From Ailanthus altissimus (lineage: Eukaryota; Streptophyta; Magnoliopsida; Sapindales; Simaroubaceae): 64,000 nt of DNA. The notes under the pieces were generated by a model. The model saw nothing but the letters and a program-made list of their open reading frames with translations, searched no databases and had not been told where the DNA came from. The position numbers were made by a program, and so were the translations under genes. Location: positions 20,200,014 through 20,264,013 of the forward strand of contig OX327699.1 of NCBI GenBank assembly GCA_946807835.1. The letters run 5' to 3'. How positions within the stretch are numbered: the first letter of the stretch is position 1; every line of letters starts with the position of its first letter. Positions 1 to 12,046 of this stretch are shown piece after piece.

Positions 1-756
1 GAAGAGCACAAGCCTTGCAACTATTCGTCCTGAAGCCTAAAGCAAAGTTTCACTTGCAAAATGATGAAATTATCATCCACCTTGCAATACAACGTGCTAA
101 TAGAGCCCAGGGGCTGGTGTGTTTATTTTTTTTTTTTATAAAAAAAATGATTATTATTTTAATTAAAAAAACAACTGTTTACTAATTCGACAAAGAGCTT
201 GCATGAGAATGGAGAAATTAGCAATAGGACGCTTCTCAAATTAAAATCTAGATAAACGATTGCACAATAATGCAAACAGTATGAAGATGCATCTTATTCT
301 TAACTTCATACCCACAATAAACCCTCTCACTGACGGTCTAGGGCAATCTCAATTGGCAAAAATACAGAACAATGAACATTCATGGAGGCAATACTCAATC
401 ATCACACCCTTCTCAAAATCTCAAATGAACTAATTGCATCAAGAAATCATCTAAACTACAGACAACTTAGCAAGTTCCCACAATTTAATATGCATTTCAC
501 TCTTTCCATTTTGATCTTACTTCATTCTTTGATTTATTTATATTTTGTCCCAGGTGAGAATGCATCTCTTGTATCCTACAGCTACTCCAGACACTGTTCT
601 AGGAAAAAAATTTGCTCATGATAGAGGCAGGAGAGTCAGGAAGAAATTTACTTATCAGTCATAATTGCTGATCTTCATGGTTAGGATCCTGGATTGCTCT
701 TCTTTTTCTTTTTTTAATCCTTTCGTATGGTCAGTCGGATTTATCCATCCAAGACT
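1..756. other. Downstream flank of TIC22, no gene recognised
   Basis: This stretch follows the TIC22 stop codon (the gene runs leftward) and presumably contains its 3' UTR and poly(A) region. I see no convincing exon or element in it; the short open frame at 382-621 has no recognisable similarity. Confidence 0.5.
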
Positions 757-2559
757 TCAAACTTTCGCCATCTCTTGAATGTGTTGAGAATGGCTTTTAC
801 CGGGTGGAATGAAAATCAGATCTTCCCAACCCGAGTTCTTCTCACTTGTCTGCATCAAAGCAAAAAGGAGTAATTAATACCTTGATTTTCTTTCAATCGG
901 ACACAAATAGTCACCTATTACCTCCATTTTCTTCAGAACATCTTCCAAACTTCCTACCTGTTTAAACAAGTTGATGAAATAGTGAGGACAACATTCTGGA
1001 TATCAAAGTAATAATAATAAGATAGTAAGAACAGCTAGGTAAAAATTGGCATCAACGAGAAACAGCCAATGTATTCTATGATCAGACACAATCATATATC
1101 ACAAGAGCATGATTCAGAAAACTTTACCAATGATTTATCAATTTTTTTTTGGGCATTGAATTGTCTGAATTTATTGTTTCTCAACTGCTTCTTTTATTTC
1201 TAAAAACTTACAGCTCTTTTTTCCACATCTTATGCTAAATACTGATCAAAAGAGAGAAAATGAAAGATATGATACGCTTTTATACCATTATATGTTGGGA
1301 GACACCAGATCCTCTTGATGACGTAGGAACCTTTGAGAGTTCCTTTTCTATATCTTCCTGCAATGGAAACAACAAGCAACAGCTAGTAAGAATGCCTGTG
1401 TAACTTCATCTCACAAAGATCATCAATACAACATCCACAACGAGCTCCAGGGTGAACAAACCTTTTGGAAATATACAGGGCAATAGCGCTTGTTTTTCTT
1501 CTTCACTACCAGAAGCTCTGACTGCATACAGAGTTCATAAGAGAATCTATTTGGGACTATGAAAACAAAAATTCACAAGCAGATAAAACATACAGATGCA
1601 CATATCCAAGTTGAGTTGACTAGCAGCCCCTCATCATAGCCAAAGTGGTCTGAGCCACAATGCTGTTGCTTGGGTATTGCTTGATAATTTCATATTTGAA
1701 AAAATAAAATAAAATAAAGCAAAGAATATTAAATATGCAACATTTTGTTTTGCTAGTTTCCTCTTCAAAATATATTCACTTGTGAAATGAAACTGACTAG
1801 GATACATGATGACTTGAGTAATTGAAACCCACCCATGTGGCCTGCTGGGGAGGGGAAATCTCCTTTCTACAATTATGGTGGTATGACGGATGTTGAAATG
1901 GTCTGGTGACCTTACCATGGACTTCTACCCCGAGAAGAGATTATATATCTTATGTTGAAGCTTCAAGAGACATTTTCAGAAAATGATGCCTTCACTTAGC
2001 TAAATGAAAACTAATTTTGGGGGGATTTGGCAGATCAAAAGATACTCATAAGAAAGAAAATTACAATACAGTACAAAGGAAACCATCAGGACCTTATTTA
2101 AATTTACTGCAAAGATCAACAAGTCTACCAAGCCACAATATGCAAGTATATTGCATCCACATATAAATCTGGATATATGTTGAAGTGAGCCACATGATGA
2201 AGTGACAAGTTAGTGCCGCTCAATTTATACACATGAGTGCTGGTTTTAAAATCTTTCAACATGCAGGGACAACTAAAAGTTTAAATATGGCATACCTGAA
2301 AAACAGGCACTCCATCAAAGCCACTCCTGAGATCAGCAGCTTTCAACTGATAATCATAAAAGCATTATTAGCGTCCATCTAAAGAGGTTTGGCTCAATGT
2401 ACAAGTATCTTCATTTTTTTCATTCAATTTTGTATTGACTTGACTGAGTGCTGACAATGCCTTAAATCTAAAATGACTCAAAATATGACCTCCTTGGTGG
2501 CAATGTAGAGAAAATTGTAAAACCTACAAGGACTACATTGTCACCTCTAAAACACAATC

Positions 2560-2594
<35 letters not shown>

Positions 2595-3668
2595 GGGAAA
2601 TTATAACTTCAAACAATCAATTCATCAGATGAACTCACCTCTAATGCATTCTTTATTTGAACCGGATCAGGCAAAAAACGAAATGCAATACCTTCAACCT
2701 TCAACATGTAAACCTGAAAGACAGAGAGGCAACAATTCAAAATGTTCATCATATTTCAAAATAAGAAGCTGACAATGTGCATTAATTTCCAAGGGAAACA
2801 AACAAAAATCTCATTGAACTTCAAAATCTGAAGCCAACAATGAACAAAATGGTGAGGAAAACATCATCTACACAGTATCAAATAGCAAACTGGAGCCAAC
2901 CTTACAATTACATGAGGCTGATGCATGGCATAAGAACTTTCCAATATCCAATTATGGATGCTCCAGAACATTAAGTAAGAACTCATTGTTTTGAATTAAT
3001 CGTAGACAATAGCTCAACTCTTGAATTTTTTTTCTTTTTAAAAAATAGGCATTTAATTCAAGCTTTCATGATTATTCCACAATTATCCCCAATTCTCCAC
3101 AACACTGATTTAAAAAATAAATAAATAAAGCATTAAAAGCTGACCTGGTCAAGAGTAATAGGAACAACCTTAGCTGCACTTCGGAGCTCTCTCCTTCGCA
3201 ACCGAGCCTGAAAATCACAAACAATTTATTTATTTATTTTCCTCTTAGATGAACCAACCTTTTTTAATTAAAAACAGAAAACAAAAATATGAAATTAACC
3301 TGCGCAAGAAATGCCTCGGCATCTTCTTGACGAAAACAAAGCAAGCCAATGGACTTGGCTCCATTTGGATCGGAGATAAGCACAAACTCATTATTAGAAT
3401 TGCTAACAGTATACACTGCCGTGCCGGCGAGTGTTTTGGCGACAAAATCAGAGCTGAGAGTCGCAGCAACGGCCTGCTTGGGCTGTGACAAAGAGGCAAA
3501 CGGCGGCAGAACCGGACGCTGAAGCTTGCCGGCTACAGTTGCAGCGAGTCGCTTGGTTTCATCGAGCCGGCTCGACAGTTGGAAGCCGAGGCGGAGGCAA
3601 TTTTGGTGGACGAAGGTTGAGAAAGATAAGAGAGGGTTTGTGTGTAGTTGGGGTTTAGGGAATTCCAT
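757..3668 (-). CDS. TIC22: TIC22, chloroplast inner-envelope import protein
   Basis: Tic22 is a peripheral protein of the chloroplast intermembrane space that helps precursor proteins pass from the TOC to the TIC translocon. Eight exons join in frame with GT-AG introns: 3300-3668, 3145-3207, 2639-2713, 2296-2346, 1462-1521, 1286-1357, 922-957 and 757-849. The total is 819 nt, or 272 residues, close to the size I recall for Arabidopsis TIC22-IV. Recognisable segments are AVYTVSNSNNEFVLISDPNG and LCFRQEDAEAFLAQ at the end of exon 1, VEGIAFRFLPDPVQIKNALE in exon 3, KKKNKRYCPVYFQK in exon 5, and the C-terminal GWEDLIFIPPGKSHSQHIQE. The Ser/Thr/Arg-rich first 50 or so residues fit a plastid targeting peptide. 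No exon is broken, so the gene looks functional. Part of its 5' region is duplicated at about 38.0-38.7 kb. Confidence 0.93.
2562..2592. repeat. (CT)n microsatellite in a TIC22 intron
   Basis: About 15 uninterrupted CT dinucleotides lie between TIC22 exons 3 and 4. It is a likely polymorphic SSR with no evident function. Confidence 0.9.
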
Positions 3669-5330
3669 AATTCAACATTCACAAAACATAAACAAATTGG
3701 ATTTCAATGCTTTACAGTACAATCTTCAGCTGCGTTAACTTGACGATTTTCTTTTCTTTTCTTTTTTTAGTAATTAAATTATTATTATTTATTTAATAGT
3801 ACTAAATAAATTTGAAGACAGCAGCGATGTATCATTGGGCCTAATGTCCAAAATCAAGAAACGACTTCGTTTGGGCACTTAGTTTAATCTTTTTTCTTTG
3901 AAGGAAGTCAGTGCTTTCTTAATTTGCCAAAGCCGAACTAACTTTTAACCTTTTTTTTTAGCCAAAGCATTTTTTTTTCAGATGAGCCTTGTTATACCAG
4001 AAAAAAAAAAATTATTGAAGCAAACTACATTATACTTACCACTAGTATTTATATTTGTTGATTAAAAAAAAATCAAAAAATAATTTTTTTTAAGTCAATA
4101 AATTTTAAATTTATTTTGTGTGAAAATAAAACATTAGACTTCGTCCTATTTGGCCCACAACCTTGGGCCATTTGGGTCTTTTGCTCAATTATTCTTGTAA
4201 AAATAAGAAAATTGTCGTTTTAATCTTGTGCGTCGATAATTTCGGCGAAAACCCTCCAATACTTTAATCAACTTTTTGGTCAACAATAAAGAAGTAGAAA
4301 ATAATAAGAGATGATTTCCTTTCTTAAAGAGTTAGAAAATTAGAACCTATTTCAAGTTATTCTTCCCTTTTTTATAGCATCGAGCTTAGAAGATTCTGTG
4401 TGCGAATACTTAGGACATCATTAAATTGCTCGACGTAAATGAGGAAGGACGATCAGAGTGTCACCTGTTTGTTTGGTGTGACTTAATGGATATTATTTCT
4501 TAAATCAATGGATTCTTCTTTAATGATAGTGTAGATTATCACTCTTGATGACTTGCCTTCTCTGGGTTATTAATTTAATGTGGTCATTTTTCATATGATT
4601 AAAAATTGGTCTTGTGAATTAATTGAATAAATTGGTCAACATTCCCTAAAATTCGAACAGCCTTAGAAACATGCTTCTATAGATGAGTGGCTTGGCATAT
4701 CCGTGTTTACTAGCTGCTTGAGGTGTTTGGACTAACTCAGTAGAAACCCCTCAATGGAGTTGTGGCTGAGTGCAAGGTTGGGTATCGATGGTCTAATTCG
4801 GTCAAACACTGAAACTGATCGGAGTAGTGAGATGAAATTCTGAGTAGATATTGATACTTTTAAGTCCGTCTCTTTGGGTGAAGTTAGCTGTAGGCCTAAA
4901 TGTTGGTCCTTTGAACCCACCTTTTTAGATAAAACAAGTTGACCTATAAATTGGGCCTTTGAGAGTTATAAAGAGAGAATAATATTATATATAAAAGGGA
5001 CGAGCAAAGGAAGAAAAAATAGTAGAACAATAAATAAAAATATAATATTAATATATGAAAATAAATTTAAACATTTATTTCATATGTTTCTGATATTAAA
5101 TAATTATATTATGAGTTATTTTTGTTCTTGAAAGTAAAAACGTAAAAGTCAAATATCATATTTAATAATTCTTTGGTCATCATGATTTTAGAGCAAAAAT
5201 GGGAGAATTTGAGAGCCTAAGAGTAAAAATTATATATTTGTTTAAATTTGTGTTTATTTTGAAATATATGCATCAAAATATAGTCACAGTATATAATTCT
5301 AATGTTTTAGAGTGAAATGAATTAAATGGG
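3669..5330. other. TIC22 upstream region, AT-rich, no gene seen
   Basis: The first 200-250 bases should hold the 5' UTR and promoter of TIC22. Segments at about 3600-3680 and 3820-3890 recur in altered form at about 38270-38340 and 38620-38700. The rest is AT-rich with no frame or element I could identify. Confidence 0.5.
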
Positions 5331-5619
5331 AGAGAAATGAGGCGAGGAAGAGGGATATTTACGAAAACAAGTTGGATTGCGAGTTGTTTAGTGGGAAATT
5401 ATCGCGGGTTCGCAAAGCAACTTGTGGCCACACAATCACGGACCTGTGATTATTGGCTGAGATGGTCGCATCACATGTCTCAGGAGTTCGCAAAAGCTAC
5501 CTGCGAGACAACCATGGGGGCTCGCATGTCTCGTGTCGTAAGCCACTTACAATTTTGCGAGACTTTTTCGAAACATGATTTATGAATTTTTTGGATAGTT
5601 TTTTAATATTTTTTTTTGT

Positions 5620-7547
5620 TTCAAGTCTTATAAAGCATGATTCAATTTTTATTTAATTCGGGAGAAGATGGGAGAGCTTTAATGACGAAGAATAGAATTT
5701 ATTGACTATAGTAATTTCGAAATTTTGATTCCAAAAGATGTTAAATTTTAAAATATTTTAAATATCGTGTGTTATGCCATCAGAATTGATAATGTAGAGT
5801 ATAAGTTGACTCAAAAAATACGAGGTATAAGTTGAAACACATTTAGATTAGAAATGATAGTGATGTTTGATTCTTTTTTATAGCCAAAAGAAGATCGTTT
5901 TGTTTTCTATGTGTAACTATGGATCCTAGAGCTCTAGTTTACGAAGAAAATACATAGCCCCCCCAATCAGAACCCACATCTAATCATACTCATTTTATGT
6001 CAGCAAACAGTAGCAATCAAGTAAGCCATATAACCTTAACAATACCAACAATGGTTCTCTCAAACATAATGGATGACTATCATCATTTTTTTCTTATAAT
6101 GTTCAATAAAAACCCAGCTTATACACACTATAATTATGGGATGGATGAAGATTATAATGGTGTTAAAATCATTGATAATGTGGAAGGAGATTGTAATGTT
6201 GTTAAAAATGTTGATCATGGGAAGAATGTGTTAGTTTAGATGATTTACCAGGAAGCGGACATTGTTATATTTCAATGAACTTCCTTAATGTTGAAGATAG
6301 ATAAAGAGATTTTTGTGACGTTAAGAATCCCTTTACGTTTATGCCTCTAATACTACTATTAGACTTAGGCATATCCAATAAGATCTTATGTAGTGAAATT
6401 GAGGATGCATTTAGGAAAAAATTATTTGATAGCAAAGATAAACTTCAATAGGTTATTAGTGTGCTAACACTTAAAGGTAATTAGAGCTTCAAAGTCTCAA
6501 GGTTGACAAAAGATCGTTTTGAGTCAAAATGTGATGATAATAGATAAAAATGGCAATTACATGCAGTATCGACAAATGTAAAGAAGCATTTCATTATTTG
6601 CAGAATTAATGCAGATCACGCATGCCAATTAAACTGATTGAACGATGATCATCGACAAGTGAAGTCTTGAATTATTAAAAATTCATAAAAAAATAAGTTT
6701 GCATCTGTGAGTCAACTTTACAGACCAAAAGAGATATAGGCAAACATATGTGAGAAGTTTAGTGTGAGAACAACTTACCCCACTACTTGGTGAGCTAAAA
6801 AGCATGCATTGAGGTTGATAAGAGATACTCTAGAGACTTTGTTTAAATTACTTCCTGTATACTGCTATATGCTAAAATAATAGAACCCAAACACGGTTAC
6901 TCATTTGAAAATTGACGATTGTAATTACTTTAAATATTTATTTATGGCACTTAGACAATGCATTAGAGGATTCTAGTCATCTATCAAGCCAATTATTATA
7001 GATGATGATATTTTTTTAAAAGGTGCATGCCTGAGTACAATGTTTGAATGTTTGTAAGGATGGAAACAATCAAAATTTTCCATTGACATGGGGTATTGTT
7101 GATTCAGAAGATAATGCTTTTTGGTTGTGGTTTATAGCAAAAATTCAAGGAGTGCTGGATGATATTAAGAATCTTGTGTTTGTATTTAATTAGCACGTTA
7201 GTATCTAGAAAGCCATTAGAGGAGTATTTTTTAATACATATCATTGAGTATGCATTTATAACTTGAAAGACAATTTGATCTCAAGATGCAAGATACTGTC
7301 AAAGAAAAAGAAATAAAAAGGATACTTGGTTTCCTATTTTGTTGCTACTAAGGCGTATTGCCTAATTGACTTTCAAGAGCAAATTAAAAAGATATGAAAA
7401 ATAAAATCGGAGGTAACAAGATACTTGAAGGAGGAGTTTGGTTTTTCTAAATAGGCTTGATCAATGGGAGCATTCAAAAGATATAACATCATTACCACTA
7501 ATATTGTAGAGAGCATCAATGTTGTTGCAAAAGATGCATGTGATTTT
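5620..7547 (+). pseudogene. mudrA transposase pseudogene
   Basis: This parallels the intact mudrA at 12047-14533 base for base over long stretches. Shared landmarks include GGATCCTAGAGCTC (5922), the region of the catalytic VDGT motif (about 7000) and the GGGTATTGTTGATTCAGAAG equivalent (about 7090). Many stop codons (for example TAG or TAA in place of tryptophan and glutamine codons) and frameshifts destroy the frame. It ends abruptly at about 7547, before the SWIM and CCHC zinc motifs, where the internal deletion joins it to the Ulp1 gene remnant. It cannot encode a transposase. Confidence 0.85.
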
Positions 7548-7975
7548 TTTCTGATCTTTCGGTACTAACTTACGATGTATAGAAAGAACTTACAAAATTT
7601 AAATTATGTTACATATATTATAGAATAAGATCAATATAATTAAATGTGAATGGATTAAAAAAACATACCAAATTATTGGCTAATATTGTCTCCTCAATGT
7701 TTTTGAACATTGGAGTCCCTTTGCTTCTTTAATTTAAAATACGAGGGAAGGGGTAGAGCATAAACCAAAAACATGACCGCAGACCGTAATAGTCTCATAA
7801 ATCCATACTTAAAATAATTTTAGAACATAAGTTTACTATAAATAAAATAAATAAATAATTAAGATCAAAAAGTTGAATGCAAAAAAATTATACATGTTAT
7901 AACTTTCAATCCAGCACTTCTCAAGGTTTTTTTCTATTTTGTCCAACTTCTGGAATATGGCCTTGTTGAGTGAGC
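7548..7975 (-). pseudogene. Remnant of DUF1985/Ulp1-type gene
   Basis: Reading on the minus strand, this matches about 16750-17235 of the intact element: the start of exon 3, all of exon 2 (the VWIFEAIPVCGEIFGYHNG segment, here decayed) and the 3' part of the DUF1985 exon. Intron and exon order is retained but the coding frame is lost. The protease exons and most of the DUF1985 region are absent. Confidence 0.75.
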
Positions 7976-8516
7976 CGTGAATGTGCGCGTCACGGGGTCA
8001 TCTCAGGCCCACGGCGCACACAATATGCGCATCTCGGGGCACATCTCCGACCCGAGATGTGCCCCCGTGATGCCTAAATTGACGGTCGTTGCACCGACCG
8101 TCGTCTGATTTTCGCCAAACACACTTCAAAACTTATTTTTGGCCGGATTTCAACGTCTTTTATACCATTCTAACTCATTTAGTTTGTTAATAACAACTAC
8201 TTTTAACTTTAAATATAAATTTTATCTAATTTCTAACAAATTTAAATTTTCTAACAAAGTTTAAAAAACTTACCGAATTATTTCTTTAATTTCAACCGAT
8301 CCTCAGCAACACTTGATTTTTGCAAGGGCTATATTAATAAATTTTGGTTCAGTATATCTCTAATGTTTCGTAGAAAAAAAGAGAAGGAAGTTATAAATTT
8401 GATATAAGGATAAATGTGTCCAAAATTAAGTTATTTGACTAATAAAATATAATCATTTTACATTTGGTTAAAAAAGAATAATAAAATAATTAAAAAATTA
8501 TTTGTAAACTTTTTTT

Positions 8517-10330
8517 TATTTTTAACTTAAAATATAATCTCTAATTCATTTTTAATATAAATTAATTTTTTTAAAAAATTTAAAAACACTTGTTAAAAAT
8601 TGACCATTTTCGAAAATTTTAAATAGTAAATATTTTGTGTAAAGCTTTACGTACACGATGTCAATTTTTAAATCTTCGATTCAATTGAAATATTATTAAA
8701 AATATTTTAAATTAAGAGAGCTTTGGGTGGAGAGAGAGTATTTTTTTGACTTAAGGGATATGATAGTCCAAATTTCTTCTTTTCGGTTAATAAAGAATAT
8801 CCAATTGAAAGTTGGCTAAAAAATTTATTTATAAAATAAAAAGGTTATTTTTGAAAATTCTCCAACATGCTACTACACTTTGGACCGTTGGTTGATTTGA
8901 GGTATTAATGTAAATAACTTTACTCAAATGGCTTATCTGCAACACCATTACTTTTAATATTTTAAAGTTAGGCCGGGGTAGGCTACGAACGAGAAGCACC
9001 GCCTAATGCCATCAAGATGTCTACACCAAATAGACTACATCATAAAATACATAAATTGAATACATATGGGCAAATTAGAGTTATTAATCATGGCTTACGT
9101 TCAATGAGTCAATTTTTTTTTTTCACTTCTTTAACGTGCTATGATATAATAAAATACATAAAAATAATTTCAAAGTGTTGAGTAATGAATTAGAAAAAAG
9201 TGGATTATTGCATTTCTATTTATATACCTTGAATTGCATATATATATATATATATATATATTGAAGCCAAAGCCTTAGTTGCCCTTGCTTAATTATCACG
9301 TTAATTAGCAAAAAAAAAAAAAAAAAATTTCTAGCAAGGGGGAATGCCTTACTTTCCAATGAATGGAGACGTTTCCAACAAGGATTCTTGACTATACTTA
9401 AAAAAGTGGATTATTCGGCCTTTTTTTTTTTAATTCAATCGCCCGCAACAAGAGCTAATTAAATCGAACAGGATCTTTGTATTAGGCCGGGCAGCTAACG
9501 TGCCTTTTTTGTTTTCCTGGTTATCACTAGGGTTTGGGTAAATGTCATTTATTTTCAATTAGATTTATTAATTATTAAAAATCTTTTAATATTTAATAAT
9601 ATTTAAAAAAATCCTCTTATTTTTATAACGGTAATAATATAAATTAATTTTGAAAGAGTATAATAATTTTTATTTAAAAAGTTAATAATTACGTTTGTAT
9701 AATATTAAATAATAAAAATACGTTGTATAAACAATAAAATTATTATACTTATACAATCAAATAATTAATAATAATAACATGAGACTTTATTATATTATGA
9801 ATTATTATTTAATACAGATGTTTGTATTTTTGTTAAAATGCAAATATTCAATATCAATTATTATATTAATTTAACAAACAAAAAAAGTCATTATTTGTAG
9901 TATAATGTAAATTTACTGTTTATAATATACTATTTAACTATTTAAACCTATGTTATATAATATTAATTTTTTTGTTTATACAGTGTATTATTACTATTTA
10001 ATACTGTACAGACGTAATTATTAATTTTTTAAATAAAAAACTATTATACCTATTTAAAATTAATTTATACTATTACAGTTATAATGATAAGGGATTTTTT
10101 TTTTTGGATATTATTACAATTTATACTATTATAATTATAACAATAAAGGGTTTTTTGGATAATATCAAATATTAATGAGCTTTTGATAGTTAAAGAATTT
10201 ATTAGAGGATAAATGATAAATTCCCTTAGACTCTGTGCTTGCCCACCAAACTAGAAGCCAACCAAAGTTGATGAAGACTTGACTCTTATTTTACTAGCTA
10301 CTTAATTTGTATGCTATTTCGCAACTTTTT
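8517..10330. other. AT-rich intergenic stretch, no gene seen
   Basis: No coding region was recognised. It contains an (AT)n microsatellite at about 9238-9261, short homopolymer runs, and an extremely AT-rich block at 9540-10200 with repeated short motifs built from TAATAATTT-like words. Nothing looks like a transposon end. Confidence 0.5.
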
Positions 10331-10335
10331 CCTAC

Positions 10336-10343
10336 TATAAAAG
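10336..10343 (+). promoter_or_regulatory. TATA box of EF-hand gene 1
   Basis: TATAAAAG lies 96 bases before the start codon of the EF-hand gene, leaving room for a short 5' UTR of about 65-70 bases. The position and sequence fit a plant core promoter. Confidence 0.65.
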
Positions 10344-10438
10344 AGCACTCCTTAGTAATCTCTTCCTCAATCCTCACACGAAATTCAGCAACACTCTCAG
10401 CACGAAGAAATAAATATTCCAATCAGTGGAATTAAGAT

Positions 10439-10702
10439 ATGCCAGTGTATGTGCCAAGAAATGGGTGTGTTCGTCTATCAGAAGAACATCTAAAGGGTCT
10501 GCTTAAGAGATATGACACAGATGGGGATGGCCGGGTAAGCAGGCAAGAGCTTAAGGCAGCATTTCGTAGCTTGGATTTACATTTTAGTGGCTTGAGAGCC
10601 AGACGAGCGCTGCATCACGCTGATGCTAACCACGATGGCTTCATTAGTGATGATGAGATGAAGGAGCTTGTCGCGTACGCTGGTAAATGGGGATTACTCT
10701 AA
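10439..10702 (+). CDS. Small two-EF-hand calcium-binding protein (87 aa)
   Basis: This intronless gene encodes a likely cytosolic calcium sensor of the short calmodulin-like type. Two canonical 12-residue loops are visible: DTDGDGRVSRQE (about residues 26-37) and DANHDGFISDDE (about 62-73). Both have Asp at position 1, Gly at 6 and Glu at 12, so both should bind calcium. The linker LHFSGLRARRALHHA is shared with the pseudogene at 37372. There is no signal peptide or membrane segment. The start is the first ATG after a TATAAAAG box. Paralogues lie at 49122 and 58177. The partner protein cannot be read from sequence. Confidence 0.88.
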   Translation: MPVYVPRNGCVRLSEEHLKGLLKRYDTDGDGRVSRQELKAAFRSLDLHFSGLRARRALHHADANHDGFISDDEMKELVAYAGKWGLL

Positions 10703-11204
10703 TCTAGATACCAATAAATTGGTATTTGTGTAATGTTTTAAGCATTGGGTTTAATTAATCAGCAACTTGAATCTCTTCCCTTAAATTACGAGGGGCTTTT
10801 ATATTTCTCCTTATTTTCTATTAGATTCTGTCTTCTGTCTTGTGTCTGTATATTTAATTATGCAAAGAAAAGTTTAATATAAATCCAACTTATTTTTTTG
10901 ATAATTTTCCCAGATATATTAAGCCATACAAAGACTAATAAATTAACTAATCACAAATATGTGTTTTGTCTCTGAATGTTGCTTATAATTGCAAATGCAA
11001 GCAGGAATTATTAAGATGGATGAATAGTTAAACAGTTTGCCAAACCCTAATTGAATATTGATGCTTTCCAGTACTGAATCATCAAATTAAGCCAAGGAAA
11101 CAACTTTTTGATGGGTAATTATCAAATTCATCTATATGATTTGAGAAAGTAACAAATAAATTTATAAATTTATCCCTTGCCTCAAATTCGTCTCAATGGT
11201 CAAA
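10703..11204. other. 3' flank of EF-hand gene 1 up to the MULE insertion
   Basis: This holds the 3' UTR and untranscribed flank of the EF-hand gene, bounded on the right by the 9-bp target duplication of the MULE. No other feature is visible. Confidence 0.5.
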
Positions 11205-11213
11205 TTATATATA
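11205..11213. repeat. Left 9-bp target-site duplication of the MULE
   Basis: TTATATATA immediately precedes the left TIR and is identical to 19062-19070 after the right TIR. Confidence 0.9.
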
Positions 11214-11639
11214 GGGAAAAGTTCATAAATAGCCTTTAAATTATTTTATTATTTTATTTTAACCAAATATAAAATGATTATACTTTATTAATCAAATAAT
11301 TTAATTTTGGACAAATTTATCCTTATATCAAATTTATAACTTTGTGTTTTTTTAAAGTTTAAAGAAACTTTAAAGAAATAGCTTACCGAATATTTTTGAA
11401 GTTATTATTCTAAAAATCAAAGGGTTGCTGAGGATCGCTTCGAATCAAATCAAATAAATAGCTCGGGTAAATTTTCTAAACTCGTTAGAAATTAGATAAA
11501 TTTACATTTGAAGTTAAAAGTAGTTGTTATTAACCAACTAAATGAGTTAGAATGGTATAAACGGCGTTGAAATCCGGCCAAAAATACGTTTTGGAGTGTA
11601 TTTGGCGAAAACCAGACGGCGGTCGCTGCGGCGGCCGTC

Positions 11640-11950
11640 GATTTGGCCAGGACACATCTCGGGCCCGAGATGGCCCCGCGGCGCCCACATTGTGTGCATC
11701 TCGGGTTCGAGACGTGCCCCCGCGATGCGCACATAGTGCGCGCCGCGGGGCCGTCTCGGGCCCGAGACGACCCCGCGGCGCGCAATCTGTGCGCATCGCG
11801 GGGGCACGTCTCGGTCCCGAGACGGCCCCGCGGCGCGCAATCTGTGCGCATCGCGGGGGCACGTCTCGGTCCCGAGACGGCCCCGCGGCGCGCAATCTGT
11901 GGGCATCGCGGGGGCACGTCTCGGGCTCGAGATGTGACCCCACGATGCGC
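11640..11950. repeat. GC-rich subterminal tandem array, left end of MULE
   Basis: Units of 55 bp repeat here (the word CGCAATCTGT recurs at 11781, 11836 and 11891), with degraded units to the left. They are built from CCGCGGGGCCGTCTCGG-like and GCGATGCGC-like words, extremely rich in CpG within otherwise AT-rich DNA. Open frames run through the array on both strands but arise only from its composition. Subterminal arrays of this kind often serve as transposase binding sites; that role is inferred here. Confidence 0.85.
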
Positions 11951-12046
11951 ATTTTTTTTATTTTTAAATATTTTATCGTTTTAAAAAATTTTACTAAATT
12001 TTCCATTTGTGAACTTTTCCTAATCTTTTTTGTTTTTTCAGGTCAT

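Larger units (their letters stand above)
5331..8516. mobile_element. Degenerate Mutator-like element, relative of the intact MULE
   Basis: This is a decayed, internally deleted relative of the element at 11214-19061. In order it holds a degraded GC-richer block (5331-5580), a ruined mudrA (about 5620-7547), a direct jump into a ruined piece of the DUF1985/Ulp1 gene (about 7548-7975), a short GC-rich array (about 7975-8085), and a right terminal region (8095-8516) that is the reverse complement of the intact element's left end at 11214-11640. The far right reads TTTGTAAACTTTTTTT where the intact TIR has ATGAACTTTTCCC. I could not find a left TIR or target duplication, so the left boundary is approximate. 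Confidence 0.8.

Noticed and set aside
11492..12006. Several overlapping open frames on both strands rich in Arg, Ala and Pro
   Set aside because: They follow the 55-bp GC-rich array of the MULE; a GC-rich repeat lacks stop codons in many frames. No domain is visible.
11567..12046. N-terminal extension of the mudrA frame
   Set aside because: It is translated tandem repeat; the conserved MuDR domain starts at the ATG at 12047, just after a splice-acceptor-like tract.
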